Shown piece after piece: positions 1 through 8,244 of a stretch of 40,327 bases of DNA; position 1 is the stretch's first letter, and every line of letters starts with the position of its first letter. The notes under the pieces are model-generated. The model was not told the DNA's origin and ran no database searches. It saw only the letters and a program-made list of their open reading frames with translations. The DNA lies in NCBI GenBank assembly GCA_965370435.1, contig CBDUUP010000002.1, positions 1 through 40,327 on the forward strand, given 5' to 3'. A program made the position numbers and the translations under genes. This stretch comes from CBDUUP01 sp965370435. GTDB lineage: Bacteria > Chloroflexota > Anaerolineae > Anaerolineales > UBA11579.

Positions 1-97
1 AATTTGCATGTGGGCAGGATGCAAGTGGGCAAGTTGCAGGTTGCAGGTGGCCGGCTGGGTCGGGCAGGTTGGTAAATTTCAGGTTGCGGGTTGTTTG
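1..97. repeat. Low-complexity TTGCAGGTTGCAGG-type repeat
   Basis: This stretch repeats short words such as GCAAGTTGCAGGTTGCAGG and TTTCAGGTTGCGGGTTG with no convincing gene in it. Similar words recur, on this or the complementary strand, near 2141-2190, 36553-36600 and 39434-39490, always between genes, so it looks like a dispersed intergenic repeat family. Confidence 0.55.
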
Positions 98-106
98 GGT
101 GGTGGA

Positions 107-142
107 AAAAACCCTAAGGGCGTTGAAGTCCTTAGGGTTTTT
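107..142 (-). terminator. Bidirectional-type intrinsic terminator
   Basis: A perfect 13-bp inverted repeat (AAAAACCCTAAGG at 107-119, CCTTAGGGTTTTT at 130-142) encloses a 10-nt loop. Read on the minus strand it lies 43 nt past the stop of the permease gene and ends in a U-tract, so it should end that transcript. The A-tract on the other side means it could also act on plus-strand transcription. Confidence 0.8.
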
Positions 143-184
143 GTGAGGGAGGGGGGTTATCTTATCAAGGGGAGCCTTGATGGT

Positions 185-1705
185 TCAGTTAAAACGGATG
201 CGAGGGTCTACAAAGGTGTAGAGCACATCGCGTACCAGGGTGGCGACCACGACCAGAACCGAGGTGATGAAGAGCAGAACCATCACCACCGGCCAGTCGT
301 TGGCCCCCAGAGCGTCAAAGTACAGGCGTCCCATGCCGGGGTAGCTGAAGATGGTCTCGGTGAGGATGGCGCCGCCGAAAATGCCGGGGATTTGGAAAAC
401 TACGATGGTGATGATGGGGATCATGGCGTTGCGCACCGCGTGTTTGACGATCACCAGCCGTTCGGTCAGGCCCTTGGCCCGAGCCGTGCGGACGTAGTCC
501 TGGCGGAGCACTTCCAACATGGAGGTGCGCATGAAACGGCTCCATCCAGCCATGTAGAGCAAGCTGAGGACTGTGACCGGCATGAAGAGGTGGACAATGC
601 GGTCTACCAGGCTGCCGGGTTGGGTTTTCAGCGCCGCCAGCAGGCTGCCTGAGGGAGCGGTGCGAACCATTTGGATTCCGCCGGAAGGCAAGAAGGGCCA
701 ATCCATATTCTTGAACACGTAAGAAAAAATAAGGATCATCATCAGGCCGAACCAGAAGACCGGCATGGCGGAGCCGAAGAAAGCGAAGGTGGTCACGGCG
801 TAGTCAAGCTTGCTGTACTGATGAATGGCGGAGTAGATCCCGATGGGGATGGCGATAAGGAGTGAGAGCACGACCGCCGAAGTCATCAGGATGAGAGTGT
901 TGCTGAGGCGAGAGCCGATCATGTCGATCACCGGAAGATGCGTGTTCCAGGAAGTGCCGAAGTCCAGGCGCAGCAGGCCGTGCCCGTTCCCTCGATAACT
1001 GGCGTATTTCGCCAATATCCCTGCGGGGCTGGTCAACCAGGAGATATTCAGCCAGTCGCCTTCTTCGGGGCGCGGTTTGCCTTCGCCTGGCGGGAAGGTG
1101 TAGGCTGTTTCCACGCTGGTGTTGAGAGTGTAATTATTTCCGTTGAGGTCTTCAATGATTATGGTTAGACCCTCTTGCTCCAGCACAACTCCCCACACGA
1201 TTACGTCTTCGGGGCGTTCTTCGGTGGAGGCTGGTTTGACGCGGATGGCTGTGGCGGTATAGGTCTCTGGGGAGGTTTCCTCACCCCATACCCAGAGCAT
1301 GTAATTGGGTTCCACTAATGCCACGCCGGGGTCGGCCCAGAAGCGGAAAGTTTCCTGGACGATGGTCTTCTCGCCGGTGTCGCGGTTGGTTTTGAATATC
1401 GGATTCCCCTTCGCGCCGATCTTGTCTTGCTTGAAAGGCGTGAGGCCTACGTAGACCCAGTCCGCGCCCAGCCAGTCGTCACCCAGAAGCCAGGTGATGT
1501 AGCGCAGGGCCAGGGGTTTGTCCAGCCCTAGATAGGCCTCCATACGGGCTTTTTGGGCTTTGGTGGGTTTTTGTTGGGGGGGAAGGAGATTCAAGCCTGC
1601 CAGCGGTCCCCCCGGCGCGATATTGAGCAGGATGTAGATGGCGATGGTGGATAGGAAAACCACAATCGCCATTTGGAACAGACGGCGGATCAGATAATAG
1701 GTCAC
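185..1705 (-). CDS. ABC transporter permease, DppB/OppB type, with large inserted domain
   Basis: Membrane permease of a peptide/nickel/oligosaccharide-type ABC importer. The protein (506 aa) opens with a transmembrane helix ending in the family motif NIAPGGP. At its C-terminal end it has the usual five-helix BPD domain with the EAA-loop sequence ARAKGLTERLVIVKHAVRNA, which contacts the ATPase. Family members are usually 310-340 aa; the excess is a roughly 190-residue soluble segment between helix 1 and the permease core, expected outside the membrane. I chose the GTG at 1705 because AGGAGGT lies 5 nt upstream; an ATG at 1732 is in frame but lies ahead of that site. No partner permease, ATPase or binding protein is in the window, and a terminator follows directly. 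Confidence 0.9.
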   Translation of the reverse strand: MTYYLIRRLFQMAIVVFLSTIAIYILLNIAPGGPLAGLNLLPPQQKPTKAQKARMEAYLGLDKPLALRYITWLLGDDWLGADWVYVGLTPFKQDKIGAKGNPIFKTNRDTGEKTIVQETFRFWADPGVALVEPNYMLWVWGEETSPETYTATAIRVKPASTEERPEDVIVWGVVLEQEGLTIIIEDLNGNNYTLNTSVETAYTFPPGEGKPRPEEGDWLNISWLTSPAGILAKYASYRGNGHGLLRLDFGTSWNTHLPVIDMIGSRLSNTLILMTSAVVLSLLIAIPIGIYSAIHQYSKLDYAVTTFAFFGSAMPVFWFGLMMILIFSYVFKNMDWPFLPSGGIQMVRTAPSGSLLAALKTQPGSLVDRIVHLFMPVTVLSLLYMAGWSRFMRTSMLEVLRQDYVRTARAKGLTERLVIVKHAVRNAMIPIITIVVFQIPGIFGGAILTETIFSYPGMGRLYFDALGANDWPVVMVLLFITSVLVVVATLVRDVLYTFVDPRIRFN

Positions 1706-1813
1706 AGGACACCTCCTCTTGGGATTGTTCATCCCAAGGGCTGATAGGATCCGCAGGGCGGCCGAAGCCTTAGCTGCTTACCTTGCTTTCAGGCAAGATA
1801 AGGGGTGAATGAA

Positions 1814-2014
1814 TCAGGTGAACTCAATACCCGGCATAGGGGACACGCAGATGGAGAGCATCTGCTTCCGTTTGGGCGGGTTTCTAGACATCCATATGAA
1901 TAGATACTTTAAAGCTCCCCCTCGCGCCAGGTTCATCGCAGTGTAGATAAGGATGCTGGCGAGGAAAAACGTCAGCATGGATCGCGACCCCCATCGGAGG
2001 AGGTAATTTTTCAT
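1814..2014 (-). pseudogene. N-terminal remnant of a second DppB-like permease
   Basis: A 66-codon reading frame starts with a basic stretch followed by one hydrophobic helix, FFLASILIYTAMNLARGGA. This matches the helix-1 pattern of DppB/OppB permeases, including the R/P-GG ending seen in the intact gene just downstream on the same strand. After about 40 residues the permease likeness ends and the frame closes, with none of the five-helix core. The likeliest reading is a truncated paralogue left by deletion or recombination. A short single-helix membrane peptide is possible, because the ATG at 2014 has a modest purine-rich stretch upstream (AAAGGGAA). Confidence 0.45.
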
Positions 2015-2140
2015 GGCCGATTGGTTCCCTTTCTTTCGATTACAGGTATGCTCAGGGTCAAGCCCGCGTCCCACGCGCCGAACCCTTCTACATTGTATAC
2101 TCCCCGCCGGGGAAAAGGTTCGACAACCTGGATCGCCACA

Positions 2141-2190
2141 TTCTTCAACCCGTAACCTTCAACCTAGCAACTTGCAACTTTCAACCTCCC
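2141..2190. repeat. CAACTTGCAACTTTCAACC-type repeat
   Basis: Pyrimidine-rich repeated words (CTTCAACC, CCTTCAACC, AACTTGCAACTTTCAACC) sit just upstream of the gmd promoter. They are the complement-strand form of the words at 1-97 and resemble 39434-39490. The rest of the gap between 2015 and 2200 shows no gene. Confidence 0.5.
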
Positions 2191-2200
2191 CCTCCAACCC

Positions 2201-2228
2201 TTGACACTCCCCCAACCCAAGTTATAAT
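2201..2228 (+). promoter_or_regulatory. Sigma70-type promoter of the gmd operon
   Basis: TTGACA at 2201-2206 and TATAAT at 2223-2228 are both perfect consensus hexamers separated by 16 bp. Transcription would start near 2235, leaving a leader of about 25 nt that holds the gmd ribosome site AAAGGAGA. The same layout recurs at 7705-7732. Confidence 0.85.
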
Positions 2229-2244
2229 TCAGCGACTGAATTAT
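2224..2244 (+). promoter_or_regulatory. Palindromic operator overlapping the -10 of the gmd promoter
   Basis: A perfect 9-bp inverted repeat, ATAATTCAG and CTGAATTAT around a CGA centre, covers most of the -10 box and the expected start site. Its core (AATTCAG, 3 nt, CTGAATT) is repeated exactly at 7730-7746 in front of the regulator gene. This suggests repression by steric block, most simply by the regulator encoded at 7759. Confidence 0.75.
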
Positions 2245-2259
2245 GAAAAGGAGAACTAC

Positions 2260-3243
2260 ATGCCCACTGCATTGATCACCGGCATCACCGGCCAGGACGG
2301 CTCCTACCTGGCGGAATGTCTGCTCGCCAAGGGCTATACCGTCGTCGGCATGGCCCGCCGCTCCAGCACGATGACCTACGAACGCATCCAACACATTCAG
2401 GATGACATCATCCTAGAGCAGGGAGACCTGCACGACCAGAGTTCGCTGTTGAGGTTGATGGAAGAGTACCAACCCGATGAAGTGTATAATCTGGCCGCCC
2501 AATCTTTCGTGCCCGCCTCCTGGAACCAGCCGGCGCTGACCGGTGAAGTGACCGCTCTGGGCGTGACCCGCATTTTGGAAGCCCTCCGGCTGGTGAAGCC
2601 CAAAGCCCGTTTTTACCAGGCCTCCTCCAGCGAGATGTTCGGCAAGGTTCGCCAAACGCCGCAAAGCGAGGAAACCCCCTTCCACCCGCGCAGCCCCTAC
2701 GGGGTAGCCAAGGTCTACGGCCATTGGATCACGATTAATTACCGCGAATCTTATGACTTATTCGCCGTATCGGGCATTCTCTTCAACCACGAAAGCCCCC
2801 GCCGCGGCCTGGAGTTTGTGACCCGCAAGATCACCCACGGGGCAGCTCGCATCAAGCTGGGACTGGCCCAAGAACTGCGCCTGGGCAACCTGGAATCCCG
2901 GCGGGATTGGGGTTTCGCCGGAGATTACGTCGAAGCCATGTGGCGGATGCTCCAGCAAGATGAACCCGACAATTACGTGATCGGGACCGGGGAGACCCAC
3001 TCGGTGCGGGAGTTCTGCGAGGCCGCTTTCAGCCGCCTGGACCTGGATTACGAGGAATTCGTGGTGAAGGACGAGCGTTTCTACCGCCCCGCGGAAGTGG
3101 ACCTGCTGGTCTCTGACCCCGGCAAGGCCAAAGCCAAGCTGGGCTGGGAGACGGAAGTGGACTTCAAGGGGCTGGTGCAGATGATGGTGGACGCCGATAT
3201 GGAAAAACTGAAACAGCAGGCCGCCGGGGTTCAAAGCGGTTAG
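2260..3243 (+). CDS. gmd: GDP-mannose 4,6-dehydratase
   Basis: Cytoplasmic extended SDR that turns GDP-D-mannose into GDP-4-keto-6-deoxy-D-mannose, the first step to GDP-L-fucose, GDP-rhamnose and related sugars. The 327-aa protein has the N-terminal nucleotide motif ALITGITGQDGSYLAE (near residue 5), the GMD hallmark QASSSEMFG, the catalytic Tyr147 and Lys151 in YGVAK, and FNHESPRRG in the substrate region. Length is close to the family norm. It is first in a three-gene operon behind the 2201 promoter. A GDP-L-fucose synthase lies 6 kb downstream at 9441, so GDP-L-fucose is the probable product. The ATG at 2260 is preceded by AAAGGAGA. Confidence 0.95.
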   Translation: MPTALITGITGQDGSYLAECLLAKGYTVVGMARRSSTMTYERIQHIQDDIILEQGDLHDQSSLLRLMEEYQPDEVYNLAAQSFVPASWNQPALTGEVTALGVTRILEALRLVKPKARFYQASSSEMFGKVRQTPQSEETPFHPRSPYGVAKVYGHWITINYRESYDLFAVSGILFNHESPRRGLEFVTRKITHGAARIKLGLAQELRLGNLESRRDWGFAGDYVEAMWRMLQQDEPDNYVIGTGETHSVREFCEAAFSRLDLDYEEFVVKDERFYRPAEVDLLVSDPGKAKAKLGWETEVDFKGLVQMMVDADMEKLKQQAAGVQSG

Positions 3244-3259
3244 TGAGGAGCGATTGCCC

Positions 3260-4963
3260 ATGCTGCCAATGACCTACCAAACCCTTACCGAGCCGGTCAT
3301 CGCCCGCGCCGGGCAAGACCCCGACCACCTGACGCTGGTATACCTGGGCGAGGATGGCTCCGTGGCTCGAATCAACGCCGGAGAGTTCCATCGCCGAGCC
3401 TTGAACTTTGCCTGCGCTTTGCAAAACATTGACATTGGGGAAGAAGACCTGGTGATCCTGGTGCTGCCCCATTCGCAGGCGCTGCTCTCGGCGTTCTGGG
3501 GGGCGCTGTATCGGGGCGCCATCCCCTCCATTTTCCCCTTCTTGACCGAAAAACTAGACCCGGACATCTACAGGGAACGGGTGCGAGCTTTGGTCGCTCA
3601 TTCAGGGGCCAAGGCGGTCATTACCTATCCAGCCTTCAAAGAGGACCTGTCCGCGCTGCTTGCGGAGGTGGACTGCCGGGCGCTCAGCATTGATGAAATA
3701 GAGAAGGCAAACCTCCCCCAGGTTCAGACGCCGGAAGATGAAGCCTCCCTCTGGAAGACTCCCGACGGCGAGAAGATCGCCTTCTTGCAGCACAGCAGCG
3801 GCACCACCGGCTTGCAGAAGGGCGTGGCTCTCTCGCACCGGGCGGTCTTGAGCCAGATACGGGAATACGGCCAGACCCTCCAACTCGCCCCAGAAGACGT
3901 GATCGTCAGTTGGCTGCCGCTCTATCACGACATGGGCTTGATCGCCGGGTTCGTGATGCCTATCGCAGCGGGGATACCGCTGGTGTTGATGTCGCCCTTC
4001 CAATGGGTGCGCGACCCCAAGATCCTGCTGAGCGCCATCCAGGAATACAAAGGAACCCTCTGCTGGCTGCCCAACTTCGCCTACAACCACAGCGTGCGCA
4101 AGATCCGAGCGCGCAAGCTGGAAGGCTTGGACCTCAGTTCTCTGCGGGCGGTCATCAATTGCTCCGAGCCGGTGCGCGACGACAGCCACCAGATGTTCGT
4201 CGAACGCTTTGCGCCCTACGGCTTCCGAGAGAGCGCTCTGGGGACCAGCTACGCTATGGCGGAGAACGTCTTCGCGGTCACTCAGAGCGAGATGGGGAAG
4301 CCCCCCCGGGTGGACTGGGTGGAACTGCGGACCTTGCAGGAGGCGCGCCAGGCGGTTCCAGCCTCTCCTGACGATCCGGACGCGACGCCGATGGTCAGCA
4401 ACGGGCCGCCTATCGGGGGCGTGGAGATCGCGGTGGTGGATGAAAGCGGGGAACGCCTGCCGGAACGCCGCGTGGGAGAGATCATTCTTCGGGGCAGCTC
4501 AATGTTGAGCGGCTACTATCGCCGCCCAGACCTCACTGCCGAGGCCATTAAAGACGGTTGGTACTACACCGGCGACATGGGCTACCTGGCGGAGGGCGAA
4601 CTCTACGTCTCCGGGCGCAAGAAAGACCTCATCATCGTGGGCGGGAAGAACGTCTATCCTCAGGATTTGGAAGCCATCGCCAATGAGGTGGAAGGCATCC
4701 ATCCGGGACGAGCGGTGGCCTTTGGCCTGATGGACGAGGCGATGGGTTCGGAGAAGATCATCATGGTCTGCGAACTGCTAGACCCGGTGGACGAGGAAGC
4801 AACCCGCCTCATCGAACGAGCCTTGCGCACCTCAATCGTGCAGCAGACCGAGGTCACCCTGGCGGGCGTGCGCCTGGTGGAGGGCGCCTGGGTGCTGAAG
4901 ACCTCCAGCGGCAAGATCGCCCGATCCGCCAACCGAGATAAATATTTGCAAGTGTTTCATTAG
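3260..4963 (+). CDS. Fatty-acyl-AMP ligase-like adenylate-forming enzyme
   Basis: ANL-superfamily enzyme expected to activate a carboxylic acid as its adenylate and pass it to a carrier protein or CoA. Visible motifs are the P-loop LQHSSGTTGLQKG (from about residue 176), WLPLYHDMGL (from 218), typical of fatty-acyl-AMP ligases, YTGDMGYL, the hinge GRKKDLIIVGGKN (from 452) and the catalytic Lys552 in SSGKIA. There is no fused carrier domain. The ATG at 3260 is chosen because GAGGAG ends 9 nt upstream; an upstream TTG is too close to that site. It follows gmd by 16 nt and precedes a membrane protein by 15 nt. The only carrier protein in the window is at 36722. The substrate cannot be read from sequence. 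Confidence 0.85.
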   Translation: MLPMTYQTLTEPVIARAGQDPDHLTLVYLGEDGSVARINAGEFHRRALNFACALQNIDIGEEDLVILVLPHSQALLSAFWGALYRGAIPSIFPFLTEKLDPDIYRERVRALVAHSGAKAVITYPAFKEDLSALLAEVDCRALSIDEIEKANLPQVQTPEDEASLWKTPDGEKIAFLQHSSGTTGLQKGVALSHRAVLSQIREYGQTLQLAPEDVIVSWLPLYHDMGLIAGFVMPIAAGIPLVLMSPFQWVRDPKILLSAIQEYKGTLCWLPNFAYNHSVRKIRARKLEGLDLSSLRAVINCSEPVRDDSHQMFVERFAPYGFRESALGTSYAMAENVFAVTQSEMGKPPRVDWVELRTLQEARQAVPASPDDPDATPMVSNGPPIGGVEIAVVDESGERLPERRVGEIILRGSSMLSGYYRRPDLTAEAIKDGWYYTGDMGYLAEGELYVSGRKKDLIIVGGKNVYPQDLEAIANEVEGIHPGRAVAFGLMDEAMGSEKIIMVCELLDPVDEEATRLIERALRTSIVQQTEVTLAGVRLVEGAWVLKTSSGKIARSANRDKYLQVFH

Positions 4964-4978
4964 CCTTTGAGAGTCGTG

Positions 4979-7684
4979 ATGACAGAGCCGAAAGCCACAT
5001 CGCTCCCTTGGAAACTAGCCCTCCTGCGGTTATTTTCCTTTCTCAGCGCCCTGGAGGGGGTGATAGCCCTGGGAATGGTTTTGGATATTCCTGCCGACCC
5101 AAAGAATGTCTGGCTCTGGGGATATTCTCGCACGCGGATAATGATTGCGGCAAGCATTATTTTACTCATAGTATTCTTTTTCTCGGTGGCGATCAAAGCC
5201 TGGCGCAACCCCGTTTGGGCAAGCAGCCTGGTGAAGGCGCTGGAGGGATGGTTATTCGCAACCCGGTTCTGGCTGCTCCCCGCTGCGCTATGTGTGGTTT
5301 TTTTTGTGAGTGGGTGGACCTTTCTGATCCCGTTCCAACGTCAACTGCCTTCTTTTCTAGGAATCGAATATTACCAGCGTTTGTTCCCGCTCGTTTCTTG
5401 GGTCACCTTGTTGAGCGCCCAGACATTATTCGCGATCCTGGCTCTGCGCAGTAAGTTTGATTGGGAGCACTTGAGCCGCAAAGTCGTCTACGCCAGCGGG
5501 ATCACTTTAGCTGTGTTTCTGCTGCTGTGGGGATGGGTCGCCTGGACCGATGTAGGCCTGGAACCGGACGATATTTATTGGGGCGTCCCTGGCGTTCCGG
5601 TGTTGGCTGGTCAGGTATTTCTTGCTTTGCTGTTTGGACTGGGATACTTGGGGATGGAAATAATTGGCGATGGTTTGTGGAAGGGAGAACGCTGGACAAG
5701 ATTAGTCGCCCACCGCCCCTCTGGGGTTGATGTGTTCATTGGCCTGTTGATATGGATCGTGGCTGCCCAGATGTGGATCGCCCAACCCGCGCCGTTCAAT
5801 TACTTTTCTCCCCGCGGCCGGCTTCCCAACATGGAGCGCTATCCTTATTCAGACGCCGCAGTCTATGATTCGGCGGGGCAGATGCTGCTCATCGGGGAGG
5901 GGTTCGAGCGCTCGCTCCCCACCGGGGATGCGCTGATTCCCCGGCGGGCCTTCTATTCCGAATTGTTGGCTCTCCTGAACTTGGTCGCAGGGCCGGACAT
6001 CAATCGGGTCATCGCCGGGCACGTTATCTTGATCGCGGCTTTACCAGTCCTGGTGTATCTGTTAACCGCCATGCTTCATCACCGGGCGTCTGGCGTGCTG
6101 GTTGCGGTCTTGCTCATCCTGCGAGAGCGCAATGGGTTGGCTCTTTCAGGGAGGATTCCGGTCGTCCAATCTAAAATGTTCATGTCAGACTTGCCCACGG
6201 CGCTGGGTGTGGTTTTAATTGCGTTGTTGATCCTTCTCTGGCTTCAAAAACCTCAGACCCGCCCGCTGCTGCCTCTGGTAGCGGGCGGCGTGCTCGGCGC
6301 GACGATGCTCATCCGCACCCAATCTTTGTTGTTAATCCCTTTTATCATCCTGATTGCCGCGTTGGCATTACGCCATTGGGGCTATTGGACCCGAAGCATG
6401 CTTTTCCTGGGAAGCGGCTTGATCTTATTTACAGCCCCTTTACTGGGGCGCAATTGGCAGGTGAGTGGAGGGGTGGCGCTTGAGTCATCCCAACAATCCT
6501 GGGCCATCATCGGCCGCTATGCCGGATTGACCCAGGAGGATTTCCCCCGGCTGTCTGGGGAGACAGAATCCGAATATTCTAAACGTATGATGGCGCTCAC
6601 CATGCAGTTTATTCGAGAGCATCCTTTGGAAGTGGCCGGTTTTGTCGGGGGCCAGATGATGCACAACGTTGTGACGACAGTAATTGTTCTACCAGCTTCG
6701 CTGCTGTTGGATGATCTGGGGGATTATGTGGACCAGATGCCCATGTGGACATTCAAGGACAACAATTTTGTCAGCGACTGGTCCACCTGGACGGGCGAAA
6801 TAGGGGATGAATCCCGGATGCTATTATTCATAAATCTGGTTTTGGTCTCTGTGGGGATCGGAACAGCTTGGGGGAAATATCGCTTCGCGGGCTTGGTTCC
6901 CCTGGTGATCGGTCTGGGATACATGGCGAGCAATTCTGCGGCCCGGATATCAGGATGGCGTTTTCAACTACCTGCGGATTGGGTGGTGTTTGTTTACTAT
7001 GGCATCGGTTTGATTCAGATCGCGGGGTGGTTGTGGTATGGCTTGTATAAAGGAAAGCCTGTTCGGGTCGCAGAGCGATATTTTAAAGCTGGCAGGTTGG
7101 AATCTTCTAAAGGTGATGAAAGGGTCTTGCTGGCGCCAGGCAAAGTTTTGCTGGTTGGGGGGATCGTCTTGCTTTTTGGCTTTTCGCTGCCGCTGACAGA
7201 ATGGGCCGTTCCTCCCCGTTACGCGGACCTGGAACCACAAGCGCTGTTAGCCTATCTTGAGGGCCAGGGAGCCTTGGCTCAGGTGGATGCGGATGAACTC
7301 CAGATGTTGAAAGACTATCTGGAGGAGACTGAAGAGGCGGTTGTTTTGTGGGGTCGAGCGCTGTATCCGAAATTTTATACCTATGACCAGGGTGACTCCG
7401 GTTCTTACTGGCCTAGTTTTGCGCCCAGAAAATATAATCGTCTGGGATTTCACCTCATCGGCCCGCGGGAGGAGGCGGTGGTTCTCCCGATGTTCACCTA
7501 TCCCCAACATCTGCCTCATGCCGCCGACGTTTTGGTTTTCGGTTATTTAAGAGGCGATCACTTTGAAGCCGTGGCGGTTATCGTGCTGGATGGATCTGGC
7601 GCGGTTTTAATTGCCTCGCCGCCCCATGTTTTGCGTTTTCCAATTTATGAAAGCAAAGCCGGTAATGAGAGGGCGGTGCGGTGA
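4979..7684 (+). CDS. Large polytopic membrane protein, GT-C-like glycosyltransferase
   Basis: A protein of about 900 aa dominated by some 12-15 hydrophobic segments, with a soluble C-terminal tail of about 170 residues after the last helix. Between helices there is a predicted extracytoplasmic loop with paired acidic residues (YSDAAVYD, Asp292 and Asp297), the arrangement used by GT-C enzymes such as ArnT/PMT, which take sugars from polyprenyl carriers. I see no diagnostic family signature beyond that, so GT-C membership is inference. It is third in the gmd operon. The start at ATG 4979 fits the GAGAG 5 nt upstream; TTG 4967 and GTG 4976 are in frame. It could instead be a polymerase or ligase of the glycan. 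Confidence 0.7.
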   Translation: MTEPKATSLPWKLALLRLFSFLSALEGVIALGMVLDIPADPKNVWLWGYSRTRIMIAASIILLIVFFFSVAIKAWRNPVWASSLVKALEGWLFATRFWLLPAALCVVFFVSGWTFLIPFQRQLPSFLGIEYYQRLFPLVSWVTLLSAQTLFAILALRSKFDWEHLSRKVVYASGITLAVFLLLWGWVAWTDVGLEPDDIYWGVPGVPVLAGQVFLALLFGLGYLGMEIIGDGLWKGERWTRLVAHRPSGVDVFIGLLIWIVAAQMWIAQPAPFNYFSPRGRLPNMERYPYSDAAVYDSAGQMLLIGEGFERSLPTGDALIPRRAFYSELLALLNLVAGPDINRVIAGHVILIAALPVLVYLLTAMLHHRASGVLVAVLLILRERNGLALSGRIPVVQSKMFMSDLPTALGVVLIALLILLWLQKPQTRPLLPLVAGGVLGATMLIRTQSLLLIPFIILIAALALRHWGYWTRSMLFLGSGLILFTAPLLGRNWQVSGGVALESSQQSWAIIGRYAGLTQEDFPRLSGETESEYSKRMMALTMQFIREHPLEVAGFVGGQMMHNVVTTVIVLPASLLLDDLGDYVDQMPMWTFKDNNFVSDWSTWTGEIGDESRMLLFINLVLVSVGIGTAWGKYRFAGLVPLVIGLGYMASNSAARISGWRFQLPADWVVFVYYGIGLIQIAGWLWYGLYKGKPVRVAERYFKAGRLESSKGDERVLLAPGKVLLVGGIVLLFGFSLPLTEWAVPPRYADLEPQALLAYLEGQGALAQVDADELQMLKDYLEETEEAVVLWGRALYPKFYTYDQGDSGSYWPSFAPRKYNRLGFHLIGPREEAVVLPMFTYPQHLPHAADVLVFGYLRGDHFEAVAVIVLDGSGAVLIASPPHVLRFPIYESKAGNERAVR

Positions 7685-7704
7685 TGATTAGATCAATTTT
7701 ACTC

Positions 7705-7732
7705 TTGACCTATGCCTGACTGCAGTTATAAT
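7705..7732 (+). promoter_or_regulatory. Sigma70-type promoter of the regulator operon
   Basis: TTGACC at 7705-7710 and TATAAT at 7727-7732 with a 16-bp spacer, the same spacing as the promoter at 2201. The start site would fall near 7739, leaving a leader of only about 20 nt with a weak ribosome site (AGAG) before ATG 7759. Confidence 0.8.
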
Positions 7733-7746
7733 TCAGTAACTGAATT
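7730..7746 (+). promoter_or_regulatory. Palindromic operator, second copy
   Basis: AATTCAG and CTGAATT around a TAA centre form a perfect 7-bp inverted repeat overlapping the -10 box. It matches the core of the operator at 2224-2244 and sits at the same distance from the promoter elements. Its place directly in front of the regulator gene suggests autoregulation. Confidence 0.75.
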
Positions 7747-7758
7747 TTAGAGTTAAAT

Positions 7759-8244
7759 ATGGACAAACAAATCGAAGCCCATTCGGAAACCGCCCTCAAC
7801 TTGCTTGAGCGGATAGAGCACGACCCGGACGTAACCCAGGCCTCCCTGGCATCCCAGTTGGGCGTGGCGGTCGGCACGGTCAACTGGCACCTCAAACGCC
7901 TGGTAGCCAAGGGATACGTGAAAGTTAAACGCGCCGAGCGGAAGAAGCTGCGCTACATCATCACCGGCAAAGGGATTTCGCTGCGCGCCAGGCTGACGGT
8001 CAAATTCATCGAGAATTCTTTCAAACTGTACCGTCGGACCCGCAAGAGCGTGGCCGGCTTATTAAATGAAGTGCGTGCGGCAGGCTTTGACTCCGTGAGC
8101 ATTCAAGGCCAGGGCGACGTCGCCGATATCTGCCGTCTATCCTGCCTGGAGCAAGGCGTCACCGTGGTGGAGAATGCCAACTCCCCGGTTCTGGAGGTGG
8201 ACGGCCTGAAAGTGGTTCTGCACCTGGAGGAAATCCATGAGTGA
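7759..8244 (+). CDS. EPS-associated MarR/winged-helix transcriptional regulator
   Basis: DNA-binding regulator of 161 aa. Residues 28-60 form a winged helix-turn-helix (TQASLASQLGVAVGTVNWHL, then LVAKGYVKVKR), followed by the wing and a basic helix, matching the MarR-type regulators found in exopolysaccharide clusters (MarR_EPS). Those are usually about 100-120 aa. Here about 55 extra residues follow, beginning near residue 105, with GFDSVSIQGQGDVADICRL, which looks like a small or worn Rossmann-type nucleotide site. Its gene is the first in an operon whose promoter carries the operator shared with gmd, so it probably represses both. It overlaps the next gene by 8 nt. Confidence 0.85.
   Translation: MDKQIEAHSETALNLLERIEHDPDVTQASLASQLGVAVGTVNWHLKRLVAKGYVKVKRAERKKLRYIITGKGISLRARLTVKFIENSFKLYRRTRKSVAGLLNEVRAAGFDSVSIQGQGDVADICRLSCLEQGVTVVENANSPVLEVDGLKVVLHLEEIHE

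Noticed and set aside
8..652. Plus-strand 214-codon frame opposite the permease
   Set aside because: It starts in repeat sequence and runs antisense to conserved permease helices; the translation is His/Gln/Asp-rich and resembles nothing known.
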